Positions 25,580 to 34,136 of a stretch of 64,000 nt of DNA are shown here, in pieces; position 1 is the stretch's first letter, and each line of letters starts with the position of its first letter. The translations under genes and the position numbers were made by a program. The DNA lies in assembly GCF_900100435.1 (NCBI RefSeq), contig NZ_FNEX01000019.1:1-64000 (forward strand), given 5' to 3'. The notes beneath the pieces are model-generated. The model was given only the letters and a program-made list of their open reading frames with translations. It searched no databases and was not told where the DNA came from. The stretch comes from Pedobacter sp. ok626 (GTDB lineage: Bacteria; Bacteroidota; Bacteroidia; Sphingobacteriales; Sphingobacteriaceae).

Positions 25580-25966
25580 ATGTCAGTTACTAACACTTCA
25601 GGAAGAAGAAAGACTGCAGTTGCTCGTATCTATTTAAAAGAAGGCAACGGCACAATTACCGTAAACGGTAAAGATCACAAAGAATATTTCCCAACATTGC
25701 CTTTACAATACATCGTTAACCAATCATTCACAGTTTCTGAATTAGTTGGTCAGTATGATGTAACTGTAAATGTAGCCGGTGGTGGCGTTAAAGGCCAGGC
25801 AGAAGCTGTTCGTTTAGCTATTGCTAAAGCTATTGTTGAATTAGATGCTGAGAAAAAACCAGCATTGCGCGCTAAAGGGTTAATGACCCGTGATATGCGT
25901 ATGGTTGAGCGTAAAAAACCAGGACGCAAGAAAGCACGTAAGAAATTCCAATTCAGTAAACGTTAA
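25580..25966 (+). CDS. rpsI: 30S ribosomal protein S9
   Basis: 128 residues ending in the conserved KKPGRKKARKKFQFSKR tail, whose C-terminal Lys-Arg reaches the P-site tRNA. It starts MSVTNTSGRRKTAVARIYL, 11 bp after rplM. Confidence 0.97.
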   Translation: MSVTNTSGRRKTAVARIYLKEGNGTITVNGKDHKEYFPTLPLQYIVNQSFTVSELVGQYDVTVNVAGGGVKGQAEAVRLAIAKAIVELDAEKKPALRAKGLMTRDMRMVERKKPGRKKARKKFQFSKR

Positions 25967-25984
25967 TCTTAAGGAGACAAAACA

Positions 25985-26809
25985 ATGGCAAGAACTACAT
26001 ATCAAGACTTACTGGATGCAGGTGTACACTTTGGTCACCTTACCCGTAAATGGAACCCAAAAATGGCCCCATACATTTTCATGGAGCGCAATGGTATCCA
26101 CATTATAGATTTAAATAAAACTTTAACTAAAACTGAAGAAGCTGCTTCAGCAATCAAACAGATCGTTAAATCTGGTCGTAAGATTCTTTTCGTAGCTACT
26201 AAGAAACAAGCTAAAGAAATCGTTGCTGATCAAGCAAAAAAAGTAAACATGCCTTACGTAACTGAGCGTTGGTTAGGTGGTATGTTAACTAACTTTGCAA
26301 CTGTACGCAAGTCAATCAAAAAGATGGTTACCATCGATAAAATGACTAAAGATGGTACTTATTCGATCCTTTCTAAGAAAGAACGTTTAATGATCCAACG
26401 TGAGCGTATTAAATTAGAAAGTTTATTAGGTGGTATCGCGGATTTAAACCGTTTACCAGCTGCTATCTTCTTAATTGACGTTAAAAAAGAGCACATCGCT
26501 GTTAGCGAAGCGTTGAAATTAAACATTCCAACTTTCGCAATGGTGGATACTAACTCTGATCCTTCAAACATCGATTTCCCAATTCCTGCGAATGATGATG
26601 CTACTAAATCTATCTCTTTAATTACTGATGTTATCATCAAAGCAATTGAAGAAGGTTTAGATGAGCGCAAACGTGAAAAAGACGAGGAAACTGAGAAAGA
26701 AGCTGTAGCTGCTAAAGCTGCTGCTGATGCTCCAGAAGCTGCTGCACCAGGTGCTAGAAGAAAAAAAGTTGAAGCTGATACTGAAGAAGGTACAAGCGAA
26801 GAAGCTTAA
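25985..26809 (+). CDS. rpsB: 30S ribosomal protein S2
   Basis: 274 residues, with the S2 strings GVHFGHLTRKWNPKMAPYIF, IDLNKT, ATKKQAKEIV, RWLGGMLTNF and NIPTFAMVDTNSDP. A C-terminal Glu/Ala-rich extension of about 50 residues goes past the usual fold, as is common in Bacteroidota. It is 18 bp after rpsI. The next gene, tsf, is separated by a hairpin region. Confidence 0.97.
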   Translation: MARTTYQDLLDAGVHFGHLTRKWNPKMAPYIFMERNGIHIIDLNKTLTKTEEAASAIKQIVKSGRKILFVATKKQAKEIVADQAKKVNMPYVTERWLGGMLTNFATVRKSIKKMVTIDKMTKDGTYSILSKKERLMIQRERIKLESLLGGIADLNRLPAAIFLIDVKKEHIAVSEALKLNIPTFAMVDTNSDPSNIDFPIPANDDATKSISLITDVIIKAIEEGLDERKREKDEETEKEAVAAKAAADAPEAAAPGARRKKVEADTEEGTSEEA

Positions 26810-26819
26810 ATAATATAAT

Positions 26820-26880
26820 TGGGTTGTGTATGGTGCGTTGCAGTTTATACTACAACAAGTCGTGCACAACCCATAATTTT
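26820..26880 (+). terminator. Attenuator-like hairpin between rpsB and tsf
   Basis: Outer stem TGGGTTGTG (26820-26828) pairs with CACAACCCA (26865-26873), followed by TAATTTTTTG. An inner GTTG/CAAC pairing is possible. It may lower transcription into tsf or mark an RNA end. Confidence 0.55.
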
Positions 26881-26908
26881 TTGATAAAAACTTAAAAAAG
26901 GAAATAAA

Positions 26909-27748
26909 ATGTCTACAGTACAAATTTCTGCAGCTGATGTAAACAAATTGCGCCAACAAACTGGTGCTGGTATGATGGACTGCAAAAAAGCGTTAATCGA
27001 AGCTAATGGTGATTTCGAAGCTGCGGTTGATTATTTACGTAAAAAAGGTGCTAAAGTAGCAGCTTCTCGTCAGGATCGTGATTCTAACGAAGGTGTTGTT
27101 ATTGCTAAAGCTACTGCTGATGGCAAACGTGGTGTTGTGGTTGAATTAAACTGCGAGACTGACTTCGTTGCTAAAAATGCTGATTTCGTTGCTTTGGCTA
27201 ACAAATTTACTGATTTAGCTATCGAAAGCAATCCTGCTACATTAGAAGAACTTTTAGCTCTTGAAATTGACGGACAAAAAGTTTCTGATATCATCGTTGA
27301 GAACACTGGTAAAATCGGTGAGAAAATAGGTATCTCTAAATTCGAAACTGTTACAGGTGAAAAAGTTGTTCCTTACATCCACGGTAACTACCGTTTAGGT
27401 GTTTTGGTTGCTTTAAACCAAGCTGGTGAAGGTGTTGAAGAAGCTGGTAAAGATGTTGCTATGCAAATTGCTGCAATGAGCCCAGTTGCTTTAGATAAAG
27501 GTGATGTTGATTCGACTACTATCGAGCGTGAAACTGAAATCGCTAAAGAACAAATCCGTGCTGAAGGTAAGCCTGAAGAAATGGTAGAAAAAATTGCTGC
27601 TGGTAAATTGAATAAATTCTACAAAGACAGTACTTTATTAAACCAAGAGTTTGTTAAAGATTCATCTAAAGATGTACGTAAATTCTTAAATGATGTTTCT
27701 AACGGTCTAACCGTTGTTGCATTTAAACGCGTACAATTAGGAGCTTAA
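26909..27748 (+). CDS. tsf: Translation elongation factor Ts
   Basis: 279 residues. The N-terminal UBA domain has LRQQTGAGMMDCKKALIEANGDFEAAVDYLRKKG, and the core contains CETDFVAKNADF, the residues that contact EF-Tu. EF-Ts recycles EF-Tu-GDP. It is encoded after rpsB as in most bacteria and ends at a strong terminator. Confidence 0.97.
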   Translation: MSTVQISAADVNKLRQQTGAGMMDCKKALIEANGDFEAAVDYLRKKGAKVAASRQDRDSNEGVVIAKATADGKRGVVVELNCETDFVAKNADFVALANKFTDLAIESNPATLEELLALEIDGQKVSDIIVENTGKIGEKIGISKFETVTGEKVVPYIHGNYRLGVLVALNQAGEGVEEAGKDVAMQIAAMSPVALDKGDVDSTTIERETEIAKEQIRAEGKPEEMVEKIAAGKLNKFYKDSTLLNQEFVKDSSKDVRKFLNDVSNGLTVVAFKRVQLGA

Positions 27749-27769
27749 TACTTAATTAATTTTTTTAGA

Positions 27770-27802
27770 AGAGTCTTCTGTTTCAGAAGGCTCTTTTTTT
27801 TT
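27770..27802 (+). terminator. Terminator after tsf
   Basis: 11-bp stem AGAGTCTTCTG / CAGAAGGCTCT with a TTT loop and a run of T after it. It closes the ribosomal operon. Confidence 0.9.
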
Positions 27803-27806
27803 GCCT

Positions 27807-27814
27807 TATATTTG
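27807..27814 (+). promoter_or_regulatory. -7 element TATATTTG for nagA
   Basis: Exact TAnnTTTG match, 19 nt before the ATG at 27834. It begins 4 nt after the tsf terminator, so nagA is a separate unit. Confidence 0.6.
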
Positions 27815-27833
27815 GGTAATACAATACAATTTT

Positions 27834-28940
27834 ATGATCGCAATAACCAATTGTAAGCTTTTTAAATCTGGTGTACTACAGGCAGATCAGTCTGTACTGA
27901 TAGAAAATGGAAAGATAACCCGGGTTTCTAATGAAAAAGTTCCTGCTGGATATACGCAATTTGATGCGGGGGGCGATTTCCTTAGCCCTTCCTTTATAGA
28001 TCTTCAGATCTATGGTAGCGCTGGGCCGCTTTTTTCTGCTTATCCTTCAGCTGAAACTTTAAAACAGATGGATGATGATTTGATCCGAAAGGGAACAACC
28101 AGCTTTTTGGCTTGTGTAGCCACGAATAGCATGGAGATTGTCTATCAATCATTGGATGCTGCAAAGGCTTACCGCCCGCAAGCGAAAGGCTTTTTAGGAT
28201 TGCACTTAGAAGGACCTTACCTTAATCCTAAGCGTAGGGGGGCGCATATTGAAGCATTTATCCATAAAGCGGAACTGGATGAAGTGAAGCGTCTGATGGA
28301 TTATGCAGAGGGCACGGTAAAGATGATGACATTGGCGGCCGAACTTCAGGACGATGCAGTTATCAATTATTTGTTGGATAATCATGTGCTTTTATCATTA
28401 GGACATAGCGATGCCAATTTTGAGCAGGCTACGGCTGCGTATAACAAAGGATTTAAGACAACTACACATTTGTTCAATGCCATGCCAGCAATCCACCACA
28501 GGACACCTAATTTGCCTGTAGCTGTGTTTAATCATCCTACTGCAATGGCTAGTATCATTGCTGACGGCAACCATGTTGATTTTGAAATGGTAAAGATGAG
28601 TTATAAGCTGATGAAAGAGCGCTTGTTTTTAATTACAGATGCCGTGTCGGAATGTAACATTGGGCCTTATCAGCATCAGCTTTCTGGAGATAAATTTATT
28701 ACTCCGGATGGGACGCTTTCCGGTTCAAACATTACAATGTTACAGGCTGTTCAGAACTGTGTACAACATTGTGAGATTCCTTTACAAGATGCTTTAAATA
28801 TGGCTTCGTCTTATCCCGCAAAACTGATTGGACTTGGAGATAAAATAGGCTCAATAAGCGTTGATAACGATGCTAATCTCCTGTTATTGAACCCAGAACT
28901 TAAGTTGACTAAAGTTTTTGTAGGAGGTTTAGACATTTGA
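27834..28940 (+). CDS. nagA: N-acetylglucosamine-6-phosphate deacetylase
   Basis: 368 residues from MIAITNCKLF; an upstream TTG at 27801 lies in the terminator and is rejected. Amidohydrolase motifs are HLEGPYLNP (Glu metal ligand), LGHSDAN (His), THLFNAM (His), and LITDAVSE with the catalytic Asp. It hydrolyses GlcNAc-6-phosphate to GlcN-6-phosphate and acetate, feeding amino-sugar recycling together with glmS in the reverse, biosynthetic direction. No nagB is nearby. Confidence 0.93.
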   Translation: MIAITNCKLFKSGVLQADQSVLIENGKITRVSNEKVPAGYTQFDAGGDFLSPSFIDLQIYGSAGPLFSAYPSAETLKQMDDDLIRKGTTSFLACVATNSMEIVYQSLDAAKAYRPQAKGFLGLHLEGPYLNPKRRGAHIEAFIHKAELDEVKRLMDYAEGTVKMMTLAAELQDDAVINYLLDNHVLLSLGHSDANFEQATAAYNKGFKTTTHLFNAMPAIHHRTPNLPVAVFNHPTAMASIIADGNHVDFEMVKMSYKLMKERLFLITDAVSECNIGPYQHQLSGDKFITPDGTLSGSNITMLQAVQNCVQHCEIPLQDALNMASSYPAKLIGLGDKIGSISVDNDANLLLLNPELKLTKVFVGGLDI

Positions 28941-28965
28941 TCCCTCATTAATTAAAACAATTAGT

Positions 28966-28973
28966 TATTTTTG
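28966..28973 (+). promoter_or_regulatory. -7 element TATTTTTG 5 nt before pyrH
   Basis: Exact TAnnTTTG match ending 5 nt before the ATG at 28979; the transcript would begin at about the start codon. No clear -33 at normal spacing. Confidence 0.5.
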
Positions 28974-28978
28974 AAGCC

Positions 28979-29686
28979 ATGAAATATAAACGGATCCTAC
29001 TAAAATTAAGTGGCGAGTCGCTAATGGGCGAAAAGCAATATGGTATTGATAATGAGGTGGTAAGGCAGTATGCTGAAGACATTAAGGCAGTTCATGCCCA
29101 AGGTCTTGAAATAGCAATCGTTATTGGAGGTGGGAATATTTTTAGAGGTTTAAGTGCAGAAAAGTCTGGTATGGACCGTGCACAGGCTGATTATATGGGC
29201 ATGTTGGCCACTGTAATCAACAGTATGGCTTTACAAGATGCTTTAGAAAAAGTAGGCTTGAAAACCCGCCTACTTACTGCAATTAAAATGGAGCAAATCT
29301 GCGAGCCATTTATCCGTAGAAGAGCTGTACGTCACCTTGAGAAAGGTCGTGTGGTAATTTTTGGTGCTGGTACTGGTAATCCTTACTTCACAACAGATTC
29401 GGCAGCGGCATTGCGTGCTATTGAGATCAAAGCTGATGTGGTATTGAAAGGTACACGTGTTGACGGTATTTATACTGCTGATCCGGAAAAAGATCCAACC
29501 GCGACTAAATATTCAGAGATTTCCTTTAAAGAAGTTTATGCTAAAGGATTGAATGTAATGGATATGACTGCTTTTACACTTTGCGAAGAGAATAAATTGC
29601 CAATTATCGTCTTCGATATGAATAAAACAGGCAATTTTATGAAAATTGCTAATGGCGACGAGATCGGTACGCTGGTTAAGAACTGA
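28979..29686 (+). CDS. pyrH: UMP kinase
   Basis: 235 residues, standard for the bacterial hexameric UMP kinase. The start MKYKRILLKLSGESLMGEKQYGID carries the phosphate-binding Lys-Leu-Ser-Gly-Glu string, followed by IVIGGGNIFRG and the nucleotide-binding region near GTGNPYFTTDSAAALRA. It makes UDP from UMP. It precedes frr as in many bacteria, although a separate -7 box exists before frr. Confidence 0.96.
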   Translation: MKYKRILLKLSGESLMGEKQYGIDNEVVRQYAEDIKAVHAQGLEIAIVIGGGNIFRGLSAEKSGMDRAQADYMGMLATVINSMALQDALEKVGLKTRLLTAIKMEQICEPFIRRRAVRHLEKGRVVIFGAGTGNPYFTTDSAAALRAIEIKADVVLKGTRVDGIYTADPEKDPTATKYSEISFKEVYAKGLNVMDMTAFTLCEENKLPIIVFDMNKTGNFMKIANGDEIGTLVKN

Positions 29687-29702
29687 TCCTAAATAAATTT
29701 TA

Positions 29703-29710
29703 TATTTTTG
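29703..29710 (+). promoter_or_regulatory. -7 element TATTTTTG for frr
   Basis: Exact TAnnTTTG match, 17 nt before the ATG at 29728. frr may therefore be transcribed on its own as well as from pyrH. Confidence 0.5.
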
Positions 29711-29727
29711 GTTAAATTTTACAAAAC

Positions 29728-30291
29728 ATGAATGACCTCATAAAGAAACAATTACAAGATGCCCAGGCAAACATGGACAAGGCGATTGACCATTGTGAAG
29801 CTGAATTGACTAAAATCCGTGCAGGAAAAGCTTCTGCAGGTATGTTAGACGGCATATTTGTAGATTATTATGGTAGTGCTACGGGTTTATCTCAAGTAGC
29901 AAGTATCAATACACCTGATGCACGTACTTTGCTTGTTCAGCCTTGGGAAAAAAATATGTTAGTGCCTATTGAACGCGCTATTATGGAAGCCAATATCGGT
30001 ATCAACCCTCAAAATGACGGTGTGGTAATTCGCTTGGTAGTTCCACCATTGACTGAAGAACGCAGAAGAGAACTGGTTAAAAAGGTTAAAGAGGAAGCAG
30101 AACGTGGTAAAATAACCGTTCGTAACATCCGTAAAGATGCCAACGAAAAAATCAAGAAATTGAAAGGCGAAAGCGTTTCTGATGATGAAATTAAAACTGG
30201 TGAAGCTGAAGTTCAGAAAATTACTGATGCTTACATCATTAAAATTGATAAGCACTCTGAAGCAAAAGAGAAAGATATCATGACCGTTTAA
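29728..30291 (+). CDS. frr: Ribosome recycling factor
   Basis: 187 residues. The tRNA-mimicking three-helix domain and small beta domain are present: CEAELTKIRAGKASAGMLDGIFVDYYG at 22-48, RTLLVQPWE, and PPLTEERRRELVKKVKEEAERGKITVRNIRKDAN. It splits post-termination ribosomes with EF-G. It ends before a good terminator. Confidence 0.96.
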   Translation: MNDLIKKQLQDAQANMDKAIDHCEAELTKIRAGKASAGMLDGIFVDYYGSATGLSQVASINTPDARTLLVQPWEKNMLVPIERAIMEANIGINPQNDGVVIRLVVPPLTEERRRELVKKVKEEAERGKITVRNIRKDANEKIKKLKGESVSDDEIKTGEAEVQKITDAYIIKIDKHSEAKEKDIMTV

Positions 30292-30319
30292 AAGTCGGAT
30301 TATAATCTGCTTGTAAATT

Positions 30320-30362
30320 AAAGGGAATGAGGATAATGCTTCATTCCCTTTCTTTATTTTTG
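30320..30362 (+). terminator. Terminator after frr, overlapping the next -7 box
   Basis: 11-bp stem AAAGGGAATGA / TCATTCCCTTT, then CTTTATTTTTG. The T-rich tail includes TATTTTTG (30355-30362), a perfect -7 element for the ABC transporter gene 25 bp downstream. Confidence 0.85.
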
Positions 30363-30387
30363 ACCCCTCAAAACAAAACTCTGATCA

Positions 30388-32139
30388 ATGAATTTACTGA
30401 TTGAATATTTAAAGAACTATAAATGGATAGTGGTTTTAGCCCTTGTGCTGGCTGCTATTAATATAGGATTCTCTTTATTGGACCCATACATTACAGGTAG
30501 AATTGTGGATCGCTTTATCGAAAAGAAAGACGTTTTGGAGCGTAGCGAATTCGTTTGGGGAGTACTTGGATTGGTTGGTTTAGGTGTTGGTGCCGCTATG
30601 GTGTCCAGAATTGCAAAGAACTTTCAGGATTACTTTACCAGCATTATTGTTCAGAAAGTAGGGGCGCAAATGTACGCTGATGGCTTAAAACATTCGTTGG
30701 AGCTACCTTACCAGGTATTTGAGGATCAACGTAGCGGAGAGACCCTGGGAATATTACAGAAGGTGCGTCAGGATTCGGAAAAGTTCATCACCTCATTTAT
30801 CAGCATTTTGTTTGTCAGCTTGATCGGGATGGTTTTTGTAATCGTTTACTCCGTTACGGTGAGTTATAAAGTAACGTTGATCTATTTCTCTGCCATACCC
30901 ATCATCAGCTTTGTGAGCTGGTTTTTAAGCAGGAAAATTAAAACCATACAAAAGAGTATTGTAGCTGAAACAACCGCTCTGGCAGGTTCTACTACAGAAT
31001 CGTTAAGAAATATTGAACTGGTTAAAAGTTTAGGTTTAGCTAGTCAGGAAATAGAACGTTTAAATAAAACCACCTATAAAATATTAGGCCTCGAGCTTAG
31101 AAAGGTAAAGTTTGTGCGTAGTATGAGTTTTGTACAAGGTACAACGGTAAATTTTGTACGGAGCTGTATGGTTGTGGTCTTACTGATCCTTATTTTTGAA
31201 AATACCATCTCTCCTGGGCAATATTTTTCTTTCTTATTTTACTCTTTCTTCCTTTTTGGTCCACTGCAGGAACTTGGAAATGTGATCCTTTCATGGCGGG
31301 AAGCGGAAGTTTCTCTGGGCAACTTTAAAAGGATTTTAAGTATGCCGATAGATCAAAAGCCTTTAAATCCGGTTAGGCTTGATAAGATTACTAAGTTGGC
31401 TTTTGAAAATGTCAATTTCAAACACCTGACTGGTAAATTCAATGCCTTAACAGACATCAGTTTTAGTACCCACAATGGGGAGACAATTGCTTTTGTGGGT
31501 CCTTCTGGTTCGGGAAAGACGACATTGGTGAAGTTGTTGGTTGGACTTTATCAGCCTATTGAAGGGGATGTTCTTTACAATAATACCTCGAGTAAGTTGA
31601 TCGATCTTGATTTATTGAGGGAGAAAATTGGTTTTGTAACTCAGGATACGCAATTGTTTTCGGGAACGATTAGAGAAAACCTGCAGTTTGTAAGACCAGG
31701 TGCTACTGATGAAGAGTGTATGCGGGTATTGCAACAGGCTGCTTGCCATAACTTATTAGCCAGGGCTGATAATGGTTTGGATACGGTAATCGGTGAAGGT
31801 GGCGTAAAAGTATCAGGTGGTGAGAAACAGCGTTTATCAATAGCCAGAGCATTGCTACGTAAACCAGATATTTTGGTGTTTGATGAAGCTACATCTTCTT
31901 TGGATTCATTGACAGAAGAAGATATCACAGCTACGATTCGTGATATTTCTGTGCAGACCAATCACATAACGATATTAATCGCACACAGGTTATCGACAAT
32001 TAAACATGCTGATCGAATTTTTGTACTCGAAAAGGGGCACATTATTGAACAAGGTAGACACGAAGATTTGCTGCTGCTAAATGGCTTATATTATGCCATG
32101 TGGAGACAACAGATTGGTGAACGCCATGTAACGGCTTAA
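30388..32139 (+). CDS. ABC transporter, fused permease and ATPase (exporter type)
   Basis: 583 residues. Six membrane helices occupy about 1-310, then one nucleotide-binding domain: Walker A GPSGSGKTT, Q-loop FVTQDTQLF, signature VSGGEKQRLSIARAL, Walker B ILVFDEATSSLDS and the switch His in IAHRLST. It is a type IV (MsbA/LmrA-like) half-transporter that would work as a dimer; substrate unknown. Its stop shares the tetramer TTAA with the convergent MFS gene. Confidence 0.9.
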   Translation: MNLLIEYLKNYKWIVVLALVLAAINIGFSLLDPYITGRIVDRFIEKKDVLERSEFVWGVLGLVGLGVGAAMVSRIAKNFQDYFTSIIVQKVGAQMYADGLKHSLELPYQVFEDQRSGETLGILQKVRQDSEKFITSFISILFVSLIGMVFVIVYSVTVSYKVTLIYFSAIPIISFVSWFLSRKIKTIQKSIVAETTALAGSTTESLRNIELVKSLGLASQEIERLNKTTYKILGLELRKVKFVRSMSFVQGTTVNFVRSCMVVVLLILIFENTISPGQYFSFLFYSFFLFGPLQELGNVILSWREAEVSLGNFKRILSMPIDQKPLNPVRLDKITKLAFENVNFKHLTGKFNALTDISFSTHNGETIAFVGPSGSGKTTLVKLLVGLYQPIEGDVLYNNTSSKLIDLDLLREKIGFVTQDTQLFSGTIRENLQFVRPGATDEECMRVLQQAACHNLLARADNGLDTVIGEGGVKVSGGEKQRLSIARALLRKPDILVFDEATSSLDSLTEEDITATIRDISVQTNHITILIAHRLSTIKHADRIFVLEKGHIIEQGRHEDLLLLNGLYYAMWRQQIGERHVTA

Positions 32140-33410
32140 ACCTTTTCTTCGTTTATTTCATTGAGGCTTAATTTTATTAAGCCTTTTGTTTTTAAATAGG
32201 TAATGCCTGCAATGAAGATGGTCATGCTGCCGCCAAATACTACTGCGGGTACCGTACGCATCAGTTTTGCAGTTAATCCCGATTCGAAGGCCCCGATTTC
32301 ATTGGATGAACCAATAAACATACTGTTAACGGCAGATACACGTCCCCGCATTTCATCTGGGGTAAGGAGTTGCATAATGGTAGATCGGATGATGACGCTT
32401 ACGCTGTCGAATGCACCTTCCATAAACAGGAACATAAGGGTAAGGTAGAAGTTTTTGGATAGGCCGTAGCAGATGATGCTGGTTCCAAATCCGGTAACTG
32501 CAATCAGTAGATTTCGCCATGGTCTATTCATGGGTGAAAAGCGGGTCATTGCCAGCATGGTAATCACAGCACCCATTGATGCTGCCGCACGCATATATCC
32601 GAGGCCCTCTGGGCCAACTTTAAGGATGTCGTTAGCAAATACCGGTAATAGGGCCACAGCGCCGCCAAAAAACACGGAAAATAGATCCAGGCTCATTGCC
32701 CATAACATCATTTTGTTTTTAAACACAAATTGCACACCCTCAGTAAGGCTCTTTACAATGCTTTCTTTAGGTATATAGGTCGGCTTATGCTGATTTAAAA
32801 AGAAAATGCAGGCTAATGCAATGACTATAAATGTAATGATGATAATGTATGTGGTGGTAATGCCATAAAAGCCATAAATTAATCCACCAGTAGCTGGTCC
32901 TAAAATAGAGGCCATTTGCCAGCTGGAGCTATTCCATGTACTCGAATTTGGATATAGTTTTTTAGGAACAATGGATGCCATGATTGAGAAAGAGGTTGGG
33001 CTAAAAAAGCCACGAGCTATACCAATCCCGAATATCATACAATACATTATTGGTACAATATAACTGGTAGGGATATAGGCATGCATTTGCTTAGTGGTGA
33101 CCACCATCATCACCAGAGAGCATAAAAGTACACCTGTGAATATTTTAAGGAGTAGTCCTCTTTTTTCAGATTTATCGGCAATATATCCACCATATAGGGC
33201 AACGCCAATGGCTGGAATGGCTTCGCAGAGCCCAATTAATCCAAGTGCAAGTGGATCTTTGGTAAGGTGATAGATGTGAAAGCCGATAATTACGGCCTGC
33301 ATTTGATAAGCAAAAGTGAAAAAGAAACGCATACCGAGATAAAAACGGTATTCTCTGTAACGCAAGGCTGCGAAAGGATCGGGTTTCTCTATAGGTATAT
33401 GGTCTTCCAA
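32136..33410 (-). CDS. MFS transporter
   Basis: 424 residues, about 12 membrane helices, probably starting at a TTG (MEDHIPIEKPDPFAALRYREYRFYLGMRFFFTFAYQMQ). Typical MFS strings include GYIADKSEKRG between helices 2 and 3, and MRGRVSAVNSMFIGSSNEIGAFESG in the second half. It resembles the ENTS/TRI12-like exporters (drug or siderophore export) seen in Bacteroidota, but the substrate is not known. A single gene. Confidence 0.87.
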   Translation of the reverse strand: MEDHIPIEKPDPFAALRYREYRFYLGMRFFFTFAYQMQAVIIGFHIYHLTKDPLALGLIGLCEAIPAIGVALYGGYIADKSEKRGLLLKIFTGVLLCSLVMMVVTTKQMHAYIPTSYIVPIMYCMIFGIGIARGFFSPTSFSIMASIVPKKLYPNSSTWNSSSWQMASILGPATGGLIYGFYGITTTYIIIITFIVIALACIFFLNQHKPTYIPKESIVKSLTEGVQFVFKNKMMLWAMSLDLFSVFFGGAVALLPVFANDILKVGPEGLGYMRAAASMGAVITMLAMTRFSPMNRPWRNLLIAVTGFGTSIICYGLSKNFYLTLMFLFMEGAFDSVSVIIRSTIMQLLTPDEMRGRVSAVNSMFIGSSNEIGAFESGLTAKLMRTVPAVVFGGSMTIFIAGITYLKTKGLIKLSLNEINEEKV

Positions 33411-33428
33411 CAGAAAATTGTTTTAAAC

Positions 33429-33463
33429 AAATGTATGCCTTGAACTTGCAATAACATACATTT
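33429..33463 (-). terminator. Weak hairpin downstream of thiE
   Basis: 9-bp stem AAATGTATG / CATACATTT with a 17-nt loop, followed on the minus strand by a T-rich stretch. Modest terminator for the TonB receptor-thiE transcript. Confidence 0.4.
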
Positions 33464-33477
33464 ATTTAAAAAAGTAT

Positions 33478-34110
33478 TTACATGATTTGGTCATAAAAAT
33501 CGAGATAGGCAGTGGCCATATCTTCAGCTTGATTTATGGCCGCTGAAACAGCTATTCCGAAAATTCCGGTATTCATTAAAGGATCAATATCGTTGAGGGT
33601 CACACCACCAACAGCAAGCACAGGTAGGTCGATGCTTAGTTTTTTTAATTCTGTCATGGCGTTTTGATAACCTTCTACACCCAATAAAGGAGCGTTGTTG
33701 GGTTTGGTGGTGGTGGTGTAAAATGGCCCAAAACCTGCGTAATCTGCACCTTCAGCGGCAAGCCTGATTAAGCCTTGTAATGTTGTTGCAGAGCCGCCAA
33801 TGGTTACCGCTTCGCCCAATTGCTCCCGCAGTTTCACAAAGTCAGCATCGAAATCTTCAATATGAAAACCCTGAATGTCGGCTTTGCCGTTTAAATGTAC
33901 ATGATCTGTAACGATCAGGGTAGCTCCCCAATCGTCACAGATTTCTGCAATAGCATTAATGTCTACTAAAAGTTCATCATCATTTTTAGTTAAGCAGCGG
34001 TATTGTATCCATTTTGCGCCAGCAGAGCAGGCAATTTGCGCCTGTTCAATGTGGCTATGCTGATGAATATCGTGCGTAATAAATTGGAGTTTTTCGATGA
34101 ACTTTTTCAT
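33478..34110 (-). CDS. thiE: Thiamine phosphate synthase family protein (ThiE/TenI fold)
   Basis: 210 residues in a TIM-barrel. Conserved pieces are KWIQYRCL (HMP-PP site), LIVTDHVHLNGKADIQGFHIEDFD (degenerate form of the NDxxDLAxxxxAxGVHLGQxD motif), TIGGSATTLQGL, and GADYAGFGPFYTTTTKP, LAVGGV for the phosphate site. It joins HMP-PP and thiazole phosphate to thiamine phosphate. The atypical HLNGKADIQGFHIED stretch leaves a TenI-like or thiamine-salvage role open. It follows the TonB receptor gene by 26 bp, so the TPP riboswitch likely governs it too. Confidence 0.8.
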   Translation of the reverse strand: MKKFIEKLQFITHDIHQHSHIEQAQIACSAGAKWIQYRCLTKNDDELLVDINAIAEICDDWGATLIVTDHVHLNGKADIQGFHIEDFDADFVKLREQLGEAVTIGGSATTLQGLIRLAAEGADYAGFGPFYTTTTKPNNAPLLGVEGYQNAMTELKKLSIDLPVLAVGGVTLNDIDPLMNTGIFGIAVSAAINQAEDMATAYLDFYDQIM

Positions 34111-34136
34111 ATATCTATTCGTATTCCTTCTGTATT

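Noticed and set aside
32136..33410. Plus-strand ORFs inside the MFS gene and similar long antisense frames
   Set aside because: They are shadows of the coding strand, without promoters or family features.
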